Below are positions 52,461-60,615 of a stretch of 64,000 nucleotides of DNA, in pieces; position 1 is the stretch's first letter, and each line of letters opens with the position of its first letter. The stretch is taken from positions 1 to 64,000 of the forward strand of contig NZ_JOHR01000015.1 of the NCBI RefSeq assembly GCF_000719775.1, in the 5' to 3' direction. The DNA comes from Streptomyces sp. NRRL F-5135. GTDB lineage: Bacteria; Actinomycetota; Actinomycetes; Streptomycetales; Streptomycetaceae. The position numbers and the translations under genes were made by a program. The notes below the pieces were generated by a model. The model saw only the letters and a list, made by a program, of their open reading frames with translations, ran no database searches and was not told the DNA's origin.

Positions 52461-53528
52461 ATGCCCCCCATCCCACCCCTGCTGCTCGCCGCGGAGATCG
52501 GCGGTCCGCCGCGCTACGACGCCGCCCACCACGTCGGACTCGTCCGGCTCGCCGAGCGCGGCGCCCTGGACTTCGTCACCCTCCGGGACTCCTTCGCCCG
52601 GCCGGGCCCCGACGCGCTCGAGGTCCTGGCCCGGGTCGCGCCCGCCACCGAGCGGATCGGTCTCGTGCCGACGGTCACCACCACCCACACCGAACCGTTC
52701 CACGTCTCCACCGCCGTGGCGACCCTGGACTGGGTGAGCCGCGGCCGGGCGGGCTGGCTGGTCGAGGTGTCGGCCACCGAGGCCGAGGCGAAGCTCTTCG
52801 GACGCAAGCCCGCCGCCCCCGCGCCCGCCCTGTGGCGGGAGGCCGGTGAGGTCGCGGACGTGGCCGCCCGGCTCTGGGACAGCTGGGAGGACGACGCGGA
52901 GATCCGGGACACGTCGACGGGGCGCTTCGTCGACCGCGCCAAGCTGCACCACGTCGACTTCACGGGCACGGACTTCACCGTGCGCGGCCCGTCGATCGTG
53001 CCGAGGCCGCCCCAGGGCCACCCCGTCACCGTGGTCGACGCGGTGGCCGGCGGGCACAGCGAGCAGACCGCCGCGCGCCACGCGGACGTCGTCCTCGTCC
53101 GGGCCGGCAGGCCCGAGGAGGCGGCGGCGGTCGCGGAGCGGCTGCGGGCGCGCGCCGCGCGCCACGGCCGCGATCCGGGCAGCCTCCGGATCCTGGTGGC
53201 GCTCAGCGTCGACCTCGGGGGCGGCGAACGGCCCCGGGAACCGGGCCTCGACAGCGCCCCGTCCGACGCCGAGGGCCTGCACCACAGCGGAGGCCCCGTC
53301 GACCTCGCCGAACTGATCACCCGCTGGCACACCCACGGGGCCGTGGACGGCTTCCACCTGACGCCGCTGTTCCCGGAGCGCGACCTCGAACGGCTCGTCA
53401 ACGGGACGGTGGCGCTGCTCCAGCACCGCGGCCTCTTCCGCACCTTCCATCCGGGCGGCACGCTCCGCGAACACCTGGGCCTCGCCCGCCCGGCCAACCA
53501 GTACGCGTCCGCCGGGGAGACCTCATGA
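52461..53528 (+). CDS. LLM-class flavin-dependent oxidoreductase
   Basis: The 355-residue protein has the luciferase-like TIM barrel: DFVTLRDSF near residue 35, RIGLVPTVTTTHTEPFHVSTAVATLDWVSRGRAGWLVE (by parts), and the domain end LITRWHTHGAVDGFHLTPLFPERDLERLV. These enzymes use FMNH2 and oxygen (or F420) on organic sulfur or nitrogen compounds. ATG 52461 has GAAAGG upstream; the stop overlaps the next gene (ATGA). It forms a three-gene operon with its neighbours. Confidence 0.9.
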   Translation: MPPIPPLLLAAEIGGPPRYDAAHHVGLVRLAERGALDFVTLRDSFARPGPDALEVLARVAPATERIGLVPTVTTTHTEPFHVSTAVATLDWVSRGRAGWLVEVSATEAEAKLFGRKPAAPAPALWREAGEVADVAARLWDSWEDDAEIRDTSTGRFVDRAKLHHVDFTGTDFTVRGPSIVPRPPQGHPVTVVDAVAGGHSEQTAARHADVVLVRAGRPEEAAAVAERLRARAARHGRDPGSLRILVALSVDLGGGERPREPGLDSAPSDAEGLHHSGGPVDLAELITRWHTHGAVDGFHLTPLFPERDLERLVNGTVALLQHRGLFRTFHPGGTLREHLGLARPANQYASAGETS

Positions 53529-54904
53529 CCACGCGCACGCCCCGTACCGCCCCGGGCACGAGGCGCGCCGCCTCGGGCGCGCCTCGTACCCGGCGGATCC
53601 ACCTCGCCGCTCACTTCCCCGGCGTCAACAGCACCACCGTCTGGGCGGATCCCCGCTCCCGGTCCCAGATCGACTTCTCCTCCTTCGAGCACCTGGCCCG
53701 CACCGCCGAGCGCGGCAGGTTCGACTTCTTCTTCCTCGCCGAGGGGCTCCGGCTGCGGGAGCACAAGGGGCTGATCCACGACCTGGACGTGGTCGGCAGG
53801 CCCGAGTCCCTCACCGTGCTGAGCGCGCTCGCGGCCGTCACCGACCGGCTCGGCCTCGCCGCCACCGTGAACGCGACCTTCAACGAGCCGTACGAACTGG
53901 CCCGCAGGCTGGCGACGCTCGACCACCTCAGCGCGGGCCGGGCCGCCTGGAACGTGGTGACCTCCTCCGACGCCTTCACCGGCGAGAACTTCCGGCGCGG
54001 CGGCTACCTCGACCGCGCCGACCGCTACACGCGGGCGGCCGAGTTCGTCGCCACCGCCCGGGAACTGTGGGACTCCTGGACCCCGCCGGGACCGGACGCC
54101 CCGTACGGCGAGCCCCGGCGCTTCGCGCACGCGGGCGCGGAGTTCACCATCGAGGGCGAGTTCACCGTCCCCCGTTCCCCGCAGGGCCACCCGGTGGTGA
54201 TCCAGGCCGGGGACTCCGACGAGGGACGGGAGTTCGCCGCCTCGGCCGCCGATGTCGTCTTCACCCGGCACGGCACCCTGGAGGCGGGCCGGGCCTTCTA
54301 CGACGACGTCAAGGCGCGGCTGGCGGCGTACGGCAGGCAGCCCGGCGACCTCAAGATCATGCCGGGGGCGACCGTCGTACTCGGCGACACCGACGCCGAC
54401 GCGCGGGAGCGGGCCGCCGCGATCCGCGAACAGCAGGTCTCCCCGCAGAACGCGATCCTCGCGCTGGAACAGGTCTGGGGCCGGGACCTGTCGGCGTACG
54501 ACCCGGACGGGCCGCTGCCGGACGTCGACCCCGACCCGGATGCCGCGCTCGCACAGGGCCGGGTGCGGATCGGTGATCCGTTCGAGGTCGCCGCCCGGTG
54601 GCGGGCGTTGTCGGAGGCCAAGGGGCTCTCCATCCGGCAGACCGTCATCGAGACCACGGCACGGCAGTCCTTCGTCGGCTCCCCCGAAACCGTGGCGGAG
54701 GAGATGCACACCTTCGTGACCGAGCGGGCGGCGGACGGCTTCATCCTCGTCCCGCATCTCACCCCGGGCGGCCTGGACGACTTCGTCGACCGGGTCGTAC
54801 CGCTCCTCCAGGAGCGGGGGGCCTTCCGCACGGAGTACGAGGGTGCCACCCTGCGCTCCCACTTGGGTCTTCCGGACCCGCACCGAAAGGCCGATGGCGC
54901 GTGA
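53525..54904 (+). CDS. NtaA/SnaA/DszA-type FMN-dependent monooxygenase
   Basis: The 459-residue protein carries family blocks RRIHLAAHFPGVNSTTVW, FDFFFLAEGLRLREHKG, the GRAAWNVVTSSDAFTGENF segment (FMN phosphate region), SPQGHPVVIQAGDSDEGREFAA and DFVDRVVPLLQERGAFRTEYEG near the end. NtaA, SnaA and DszA oxidise nitrilotriacetate, pristinamycin precursors and dibenzothiophene sulfone respectively with FMNH2 from a partner reductase. In Streptomyces such genes together with an LLM enzyme and an FAD protein point to sulfonate or thioether use; this is inference from context. No flavin reductase is adjacent. Confidence 0.9.
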   Translation: MTTRTPRTAPGTRRAASGAPRTRRIHLAAHFPGVNSTTVWADPRSRSQIDFSSFEHLARTAERGRFDFFFLAEGLRLREHKGLIHDLDVVGRPESLTVLSALAAVTDRLGLAATVNATFNEPYELARRLATLDHLSAGRAAWNVVTSSDAFTGENFRRGGYLDRADRYTRAAEFVATARELWDSWTPPGPDAPYGEPRRFAHAGAEFTIEGEFTVPRSPQGHPVVIQAGDSDEGREFAASAADVVFTRHGTLEAGRAFYDDVKARLAAYGRQPGDLKIMPGATVVLGDTDADARERAAAIREQQVSPQNAILALEQVWGRDLSAYDPDGPLPDVDPDPDAALAQGRVRIGDPFEVAARWRALSEAKGLSIRQTVIETTARQSFVGSPETVAEEMHTFVTERAADGFILVPHLTPGGLDDFVDRVVPLLQERGAFRTEYEGATLRSHLGLPDPHRKADGA

Positions 54905-55070
54905 CCGCCGGAACGGACACCGCTGACGGCACCGCTGTCACAGCCGTACGCCTGACGCCCCGCGGAGTCCGCCCGTACCGCGCGCACCACTGGCACCCCC
55001 CGGCCAAATACCGCCCTTGCGCGTCCAGTTGAGGTTCTCAATACTCCCGAGACAGCGCGCCGGTCGGGGC

Positions 55071-55101
55071 GCCGTACCGTCCGGAATCCGGACGGTACGG
55101 C
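55071..55101. repeat. perfect 15-bp inverted repeat upstream of sprB
   Basis: Bases 55071-55085 are the reverse complement of 55087-55101 with a single A at the centre. It sits between the flavin operon and the protease gene, 167 bases after one and 68 before the other. It could be the operon terminator or an operator/leader hairpin of the protease. Confidence 0.8.
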
Positions 55102-55168
55102 CTCGGCCGCGCCTCACGGGCCCCACACCCCACAGCGGGCCCCCGATTCCCCTCGGGAGGAACGAGAA

Positions 55169-56068
55169 GTGAGGATCAAGCGCACCACCCCACGCACGGG
55201 CACGGCCAGACGCACCCGTCTGCTCGCCGTCACCGCGGGACTCGCGGCGGCCGCGGCGATCGCGGTCCCCACCGCGAACGCCGACTCCGCCGGAACGTTC
55301 AGCGAGAGCCGGCTGAGCGCGGCGAGCGACGCCGTGCTGGACGCCGATGTGGCCGGCACCGCCTGGTACATCGACAAGGCGGGCAACGACGTCGTCGTGT
55401 CGGCCGACAGCACCGTCTCCCAGGCCGAGATCGCCAGGATCAAGCAGGCCGCGGGGGCCAACGCGGGTGCCCTGCGGGTCGAGCGCACCCCCGGCAAGCT
55501 CTCCAAGCTCATATCCGGCGGTGACGCCGTCTACACGAGCAGCTGGCGCTGCTCGGCCGGGTTCAACGTGGTCAGCGGCAGCACGTACTACTTCCTGACC
55601 GCCGGCCACTGCACCGAGGGCAACCCCGCCTGGTACACCAGCTCCTCGGGCGGCACGAGCATCGGTCCCACGGCCGGTACCAGCTTCCCCGGCAACGACT
55701 ACGGCATCGTGCGCTACTCGAACACCTCCATCGCCCACCCGGGCACGGTCGGCAGCATCGACATCACGGGCGCGGCCAACGCCAGCGTCGGGATGTCCGT
55801 CACCCGCCGCGGTTCGACCACCGGCACCCACAGCGGCTCCGTGACCGGCCTGAACGCCACGGTCAACTACGGCGGCGGTGACATCGTCTCCGGACTGATC
55901 CGCACCAACGTCTGCGCCGAGCCGGGCGACAGCGGCGGCCCGCTGTACTCCGGCAGCCTGGCCGTCGGACTGACCTCCGGCGGCAGCGGCAACTGCTCCT
56001 CCGGGGGGACGACGTACTTCCAGCCGGTGACCGAGGCGCTGAGTGCCTACGGGGTCAGCATTCTGTGA
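55169..56068 (+). CDS. sprB: streptogrisin B-type secreted serine protease (S1E)
   Basis: The 299-residue preproprotein has a Sec signal ([24 protein letters not shown], residues about 15-38), a propeptide of about 76 residues, and a mature part starting [14 protein letters not shown] at residue 115, giving 185 residues as in streptogrisin B of S. griseus. The catalytic triad is His147 (LTAGHC), Asp177 (GNDYGIV) and Ser255 ([13 protein letters not shown]), with disulfide Cys residues in place. It is a chymotrypsin-like extracellular protease, autoactivated by propeptide cleavage. GTG start with GGAGG upstream. A well-formed terminator follows. Confidence 0.97.
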   Translation: MRIKRTTPRTGTARRTRLLAVTAGLAAAAAIAVPTANADSAGTFSESRLSAASDAVLDADVAGTAWYIDKAGNDVVVSADSTVSQAEIARIKQAAGANAGALRVERTPGKLSKLISGGDAVYTSSWRCSAGFNVVSGSTYYFLTAGHCTEGNPAWYTSSSGGTSIGPTAGTSFPGNDYGIVRYSNTSIAHPGTVGSIDITGAANASVGMSVTRRGSTTGTHSGSVTGLNATVNYGGGDIVSGLIRTNVCAEPGDSGGPLYSGSLAVGLTSGGSGNCSSGGTTYFQPVTEALSAYGVSIL

Positions 56069-56143
56069 CCGGGCGCCCGTGACCGGCATTCCGTGACCGG
56101 TGTCCGGTGAGCGTCCACCGACCGGTGTTCTCCGGCCGACAGC

Positions 56144-56193
56144 AGGCGAGTCCTCGTCCGATTCCGGGACGGGGGCTCGCCTCCGTCCTTTTC
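56144..56193 (+). terminator. sprB terminator
   Basis: Bases 56144-56159 pair with 56167-56182 (16 bases, two G-U pairs, 7-base loop), followed by CCGTCCTTTTC. The position, 75 bases after the sprB stop, and the T-run indicate an intrinsic terminator. Confidence 0.8.
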
Positions 56194-56254
56194 TGGGAAG
56201 ATGGAGGGACGGTGGGGCCAGCGCGTGTTGCGAGGACCGGGGAGCCGCGGAGCA

Positions 56255-56734
56255 GTGGAACGCATCGGAGTGACCGGCCACAGAAGCATTCCGGCGGAGG
56301 CGTACGCGCACGTCACCGCGGGCATCCAGGACGTGCTGCGCGGTCACACGGGGGCGCTGGAGGCGCTCTCCAGCCTGGCGGTCGGCGCGGACCAGCTGTT
56401 CGCCGCGCTGGCCCTGGACCGGGGCGCCGCCCTGACCGCCGTCATCCCCAGCGGTGACTACGAGAACGACTTCGCGGACCCGGACGAACTGGCCGGCTAC
56501 CGGCGGCTGCGCGACCGGGCGACGCGAAGGGTCCGGATGGCCTTTCCGCACTCCACCGACGAGGCGTACTACGCGGCGGGGACGTACATCGCAGACCACT
56601 GCGACCAGTTGCTCGCGGTGTGGGACGGCCGGCCGGCCCGGGGACTCGGCGGCACCGGGGACATCGTCAGCTACGCGCGGAAGCGCGGGAAGCCGGTCAC
56701 GGTGATCTGGCGCGAGGGCGTCGAGCGCGCGTGA
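56255..56734 (+). CDS. SLOG-domain (DUF1273/DprA-like Rossmann) protein
   Basis: The 159-residue protein begins VERIGVTGHRSIP; GVTGHR after the first strand is typical of the SLOG superfamily (LOG, DprA, YspA relatives). The second half has LSSLAVGADQLFAALALDRGAALTAVIPSGDYENDFAD (by parts), where GADQ and PSGDYEND are the other family motifs, and QLLAVWDGRPARGLGGTGDIVSYARKRGKPVTVIW near the end. SLOG domains bind or process nucleotide derivatives and are frequent sensors in conflict systems. GTG 56255 is chosen; an ATG 54 bases upstream is possible. It converges on a SLATT-like membrane gene 64 bases away. Confidence 0.82.
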   Translation: MERIGVTGHRSIPAEAYAHVTAGIQDVLRGHTGALEALSSLAVGADQLFAALALDRGAALTAVIPSGDYENDFADPDELAGYRRLRDRATRRVRMAFPHSTDEAYYAAGTYIADHCDQLLAVWDGRPARGLGGTGDIVSYARKRGKPVTVIWREGVERA

Positions 56735-56798
56735 AGCCGGTACGGCGGGGCGCGGTGGCGAGGCGGGGCGGCGGTCCGAACCCGAAGCCGCTCGTCGG

Positions 56799-57797
56799 TC
56801 AGCCCCGGTGCCGTACCAGCCAGTCCGTGTGCTGGGGCGAGACGACGCGCTCGGTCTCGTACACCGCCGCGGCCCACTGCCGCTCGGTGACCGTCGTCTC
56901 CATCGCCGTGTGCATCGCCGCCAGGTCCTCCGCCACCAACGAGTGTGCGGATATGAGGGGTTGGTGCCTGCGGATCTCGCTCCACGCGAGACACGCCGCG
57001 GCCGAGGCCGACAACAGGCCCAGCACGGCGGAGGACTGGGTGAGGGAGAAGCTCCGCGCCACGGCCAGCAGGAGGGCCAGCAGGGTCAGTACGGCGATGG
57101 TGACCGACCAGAGGGTGGTGGCCCGGCGGGAGACGGCCGTTCTGCGGTCGTACCAGTCGCGCTGCTCGATCAGCCGGTCCCTGACGTAGGTCTCCTTGCG
57201 TACGGTGAACGGCTGCTCCCGCAGCGACCGCATGGACTCCGTGACCAGTTCCCCGTCGGCCACGGGATCCGGGCCGTACCCGGTCCCGCCGGCGGCCCCG
57301 CCGTCCCGGCCGTTCCCCTCGCCACGGCCGCCGGGTCGGCCGTCCCGCGGGTCGTCCCAGCCCACCTTCTTCAACTCGGCGAGCCCCGCCTCGAGGCGGG
57401 CGAGGTACAACGCCGTCGCGTCGCCGGCCGCCGAGTCGAAGGGAGCGCCGTGCACCGCGTAGCGCCAGGACATCGACTTGATGAACTCGGCCGCCGAGCG
57501 GTTGAGCTGCCAGTGTGCCCCCGCCCGCCGACGCGCCGAGCGGAACGTGATCAGAAGCACACCGGCGTAGGCCAACGCCGTGAGGGCGCCGACGAGTTGG
57601 AACGAATCGCCCACGCCCGCCCGCCACGGCGACGCCGCGAGCGCGGCGCCGACGACGAGCAGCAGGAGCCGGGTGCGCGTGGAGCCGACCGCCTCGCGCT
57701 GCCGGGCGATGGCGGCGGCGTCGGCGTGGTGGAAGAGAACGGGCAGGTCAGCATTCCGGAAGACCCGGCTGTGCAGCGGTCCGCGTACACCGTCCAT
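56799..57797 (-). CDS. SLATT-like (DUF4231) four-TM membrane protein
   Basis: The 332-residue protein has two pairs of membrane segments: TRLLLLVVGAALAASPW and LVGALTALAYAGVLLITF near residues 42-85, and ATTLWSVTIAVLTLLALLLA and SAVLGLLSASAAACLAWSE near 228-272. Between them lie helical cytoplasmic parts (YLARLEAGLAELKKVGWDDP; RKETYVRDRLIEQRDWYDRR). After the second pair comes RRHQPLISAHSLVAEDLAAMHTAMET. The pattern (paired TMs followed by a helical EQRDWYDRRA-type motif) fits SLATT/DUF4231, predicted pore-forming effectors paired with SLOG or SMODS sensors. It is divergent from fxsA across 202 bases. Confidence 0.8.
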   Translation of the reverse strand: MDGVRGPLHSRVFRNADLPVLFHHADAAAIARQREAVGSTRTRLLLLVVGAALAASPWRAGVGDSFQLVGALTALAYAGVLLITFRSARRRAGAHWQLNRSAAEFIKSMSWRYAVHGAPFDSAAGDATALYLARLEAGLAELKKVGWDDPRDGRPGGRGEGNGRDGGAAGGTGYGPDPVADGELVTESMRSLREQPFTVRKETYVRDRLIEQRDWYDRRTAVSRRATTLWSVTIAVLTLLALLLAVARSFSLTQSSAVLGLLSASAAACLAWSEIRRHQPLISAHSLVAEDLAAMHTAMETTVTERQWAAAVYETERVVSPQHTDWLVRHRG

Positions 57798-57905
57798 GCG
57801 TGCCCTCCGCGTGCGGTCGTGTCGTCACCCATGCGGCGGAATGGTGTGTTCCGTATCGCCTCGTGAACGCCCGGCGACGCTCGTGTCGCGGCGGCACGAG
57901 TCGAG

Positions 57906-57933
57906 TTGCCGGGCGAGTTCATGAGAGTAAAGT
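57906..57933 (+). promoter_or_regulatory. candidate fxsA promoter
   Basis: TTGCCG (57906-57911) and TAAAGT (57928-57933) are 16 bases apart, about 65 bases before the fxsA start. A short hairpin GCACCG-CAA-CGGTGC (57944-57958) lies between. By-eye prediction only. Confidence 0.3.
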
Positions 57934-57999
57934 CGTGACGCTGGCACCGCAACGGTGCGGTGTCTCCCCCTCAGGGCAAGATGATCAAGGACGGCCGTC

Positions 58000-58164
58000 G
58001 TGACCACTCACACCTCTGTCGCCTTCGCCACCGCGAAGAAGAACCGTGTCCCCCTCGCAGAGATCGACGTACGCGATTCCGGCGTCGCGAAGAAGCTCAA
58101 CCGTGTGCTGCCCGTGCCCACCGGCCGCGTCGCGCGCGTTTCGAGCTTCAACTCCGCCCTCTAG
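58000..58164 (+). CDS. fxsA: FxsA-type FxSxx-COOH RiPP precursor peptide
   Basis: A small gene of 54 residues is easily missed. It starts GTG with an AAGGA site eight bases upstream. The N-terminal leader contains KKNRVPLAEIDVRDSGVAKK and the end reads TGRVARVSSFNSAL. The final F-N-S-x-x-COOH is the hallmark of FXS precursors: the radical SAM enzyme FxsB is reported to join the Phe ring to the Ser beta-carbon, forming a three-residue cyclophane. It is followed after 9 bases by fxsB. Identification rests on the C-terminal motif plus the adjacent FxsB, FxsC and FxsT homologues. Confidence 0.93.
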   Translation: MTTHTSVAFATAKKNRVPLAEIDVRDSGVAKKLNRVLPVPTGRVARVSSFNSAL

Positions 58165-58173
58165 AATGGCGTG

Positions 58174-60615
58174 ATGACAGGACCACTGGTCCCCTTTCGC
58201 GAGATCGTTCTGAAGGTCCACAGCAGGTGTGATCTTGCGTGTGACCACTGCTACATCTACGAACACGCCGATCAGAGCTGGCGCACCCGCCCCAAGGCGA
58301 TCTCTGACGACGCGATGTCCTGGACGGCTCTGCGACTGGCCGAGCACGCCAAGACCCATGACCTGCCCTCCGTGTCAGTGATCCTGCACGGAGGGGAGCC
58401 CCTGCTGGCGGGCCCCGCCCGGCTGCGCCGGGTGTGCGAGGAACTGACCCGCGCCCTCGCCGGGGTCGCCGCCCTCGATCTGCGGATCCACACCAACGGG
58501 CTCCAGCTCGGCCCCCGCTACCTCGACCTCTTCGCCGAGTACGGCGTCAAGGTCGGCATCTCCCTCGACGGCGACCGGGCCGCCAACGACCGGCACCGCC
58601 GCTTCGCGGACGGCCGCAGCAGCCACCCCCTGGTCCTCAAGGCCGTCGAACTGCTCCGCCAGGACCGCTACCGCGCTCTCGACCTCGGCCTGTTGTGCAC
58701 CATCGACATCGCCAACGACCCGGTCACCGTCTACGACGCGCTCAGCGCGCTCGAACCGCCCCGGATCGACTTCCTGTTGCCGCACGCGACCTGGGACGAC
58801 CCGCCGCCGCGCCCCGAGGGGGCGACCACCGCGTACGCCGACTGGCTGCTCGCCGTCTTCGACCGCTGGGACGCCGACGGCCGGCCCATGCCCGTACGCC
58901 TCTTCGAATCGGTGTTCTCCACCCTGCACGGCGGCCCGAGCCTGACCGAGTCGCTGGGGCTCGTCCCGACCGATCTGATCGTGGTGGAGACGGACGGGAC
59001 ACTGGAGCAGGTCGACTCGCTCAAGAGCGCCTACGAGGGAGCCGCCGCCACCGGTTTCGACGTCTTCTCGCACACCCTGGACGAGGTCGCCGCCCACCCG
59101 GGCGTACGGGCCAGGCAGCTGGGCGTGGCCGGGCTGGGCGAGACCTGCCGGCGGTGTCCGGTCGTGCGCTCCTGCGGCGGCGGGCTCTACACCCACCGCT
59201 ACCGCTCCACGCCGGACACCGGCACGCGCCCCGACCGCTCCGACCACTCCGGCCGCTCCGGGAAGAGTGACCGTTCCGACGCTGACGCGCGCGCGGAGGG
59301 TACGGGAGGACACACCGGAGGCTTCGACAACCCCTCCGTCTACTGCGCCGACCTCGAGGCGCTGATCCGCGGCATCGAGTCCCGTACGGCCGCCGCGTCC
59401 GTGCCCCCCGTCCTCACGGACCCCGGTGAACTGGTCGCGGCCCAGCAGGAGCTGACCCGTTCCCTGCTCGCCGAGCTACACGTGGAGCTCGGCGGCCGGG
59501 GCGGGGCGGAGTGGCAGCAGGCGTGGGAACTGGCGAGCGCCGTCGAAGAGCGCAGCGACGGGCTCGACGCCGTCCTCACCCACCCCTACACCCGGAGCTG
59601 GCTGGTGGACCGCGTGGCCGCCCTGCGCGCCGAGCGGCCCGGGGCCGTCGACGGCGCGCTCGCCCTGTCGGCGTACGTGGCGGCCGCGGTCGTCCGGGGC
59701 GGCCTGGACCTGCCCGTACGGGTCAGAGGCACCGGCGGGGTGCTCCACCTGCCCACCCTCGGCACCCTGCGGATTCCCCGGCCGGACGGGACCGGAGCCT
59801 CGACAGCACACGGAACCGGGGCGGCCGGGGCGGCCGAGGAGTTCGGGACGGTCGGCCCGTTCGGGGAGGGCGGGGCGTTCGAGGCGGAGGTGCGGCCCGT
59901 CGAGGAGGGCTTCCTGGTCCGCACCGCCACCGCGGAGCTGCGGATCGGCCGGCCCGCGGAGGCCACCGAACACTGGCGCCCCGTGCACCGGCTGGGCCTG
60001 CCCGGGGGCCCCGTCCTCGCCCTGGACGACCTCGATCCGTACCGCGACTGCTTCGGCGTCCCCGTCCACCCAGGGCTCCGGCCCGCGGAGACCGCTGCCT
60101 GGGCCGGCCGGCTGACGGCGGCCTGGGAACTGCTGCACCCCGCCCTGCCCGAGCGGGCCGAAGCGGCGGCCGGTGCGCTGTCGACCGTGACACCCCTGCT
60201 CGCCGCCGCGCCCCTGACGGCCCATCAGCCCGTTGCGACCACCGGCGCGCACGGCCTCGGCGCGCTGGGTCTGCCCTTCGCGGCCGGGGTGGCGGAGCTG
60301 GCGCTCGCGCTGCTGCGCGGGCTGCGCCGGGCCCGGCTCCGGGCGCTGACCGAGGTGACCGACCTCTACGCCTACGACGGCGAGTGGCTCAGACCCGCAC
60401 CCTGGCAGGAGGCCCCGGTCCCGCTCTCCGAGCTGCTGGCGGGGGCGTACGAACGGGTGGGGCTCGCCGTCTACGGGGGCCCCACCGCCATGGCGCGCGG
60501 CATCCGGCTGGACCAGGCCCGCCGGGCGCTGGACACCTTGGAGGACGCGCCCGAACTCACCGTCGGCGGGAAGAGCCTGCTGGCAGCTCTACGGAAAGAG
60601 ACCGAACGTGGCTGA
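58174..60615 (+). CDS. fxsB: FxsB radical SAM/SPASM cyclophane maturase, fused to degenerate HEXXH-like domain
   Basis: The 813-residue protein has the radical SAM motif CX3CX2C at Cys19, Cys23 and Cys26 (HSRCDLACDHCYIYEHADQ), VILHGGEPLL, and a SPASM auxiliary cluster region near residues 323-345 (GLGETCRRCPVVRSCGGGLYTHRY). An insert rich in Ser/Asp/Arg follows (RSDHSGRSGKSDRSDAD). The second half (about 400-813) resembles the HEXXH domain seen in FXS clusters: LPVRVRGTGGVLHLPTLGTL, PYRDCFGVPV and LYAYDGEWLRPAPWQEAPVPLSELLAGAYERVGLAVY. At the place of HEXXH it has LLRGLRRARL, so the zinc motif is missing. GTG 58171 is an alternative start. Coupled to fxsA and overlapping the acyltransferase gene. 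Confidence 0.93.
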   Translation: MTGPLVPFREIVLKVHSRCDLACDHCYIYEHADQSWRTRPKAISDDAMSWTALRLAEHAKTHDLPSVSVILHGGEPLLAGPARLRRVCEELTRALAGVAALDLRIHTNGLQLGPRYLDLFAEYGVKVGISLDGDRAANDRHRRFADGRSSHPLVLKAVELLRQDRYRALDLGLLCTIDIANDPVTVYDALSALEPPRIDFLLPHATWDDPPPRPEGATTAYADWLLAVFDRWDADGRPMPVRLFESVFSTLHGGPSLTESLGLVPTDLIVVETDGTLEQVDSLKSAYEGAAATGFDVFSHTLDEVAAHPGVRARQLGVAGLGETCRRCPVVRSCGGGLYTHRYRSTPDTGTRPDRSDHSGRSGKSDRSDADARAEGTGGHTGGFDNPSVYCADLEALIRGIESRTAAASVPPVLTDPGELVAAQQELTRSLLAELHVELGGRGGAEWQQAWELASAVEERSDGLDAVLTHPYTRSWLVDRVAALRAERPGAVDGALALSAYVAAAVVRGGLDLPVRVRGTGGVLHLPTLGTLRIPRPDGTGASTAHGTGAAGAAEEFGTVGPFGEGGAFEAEVRPVEEGFLVRTATAELRIGRPAEATEHWRPVHRLGLPGGPVLALDDLDPYRDCFGVPVHPGLRPAETAAWAGRLTAAWELLHPALPERAEAAAGALSTVTPLLAAAPLTAHQPVATTGAHGLGALGLPFAAGVAELALALLRGLRRARLRALTEVTDLYAYDGEWLRPAPWQEAPVPLSELLAGAYERVGLAVYGGPTAMARGIRLDQARRALDTLEDAPELTVGGKSLLAALRKETERG

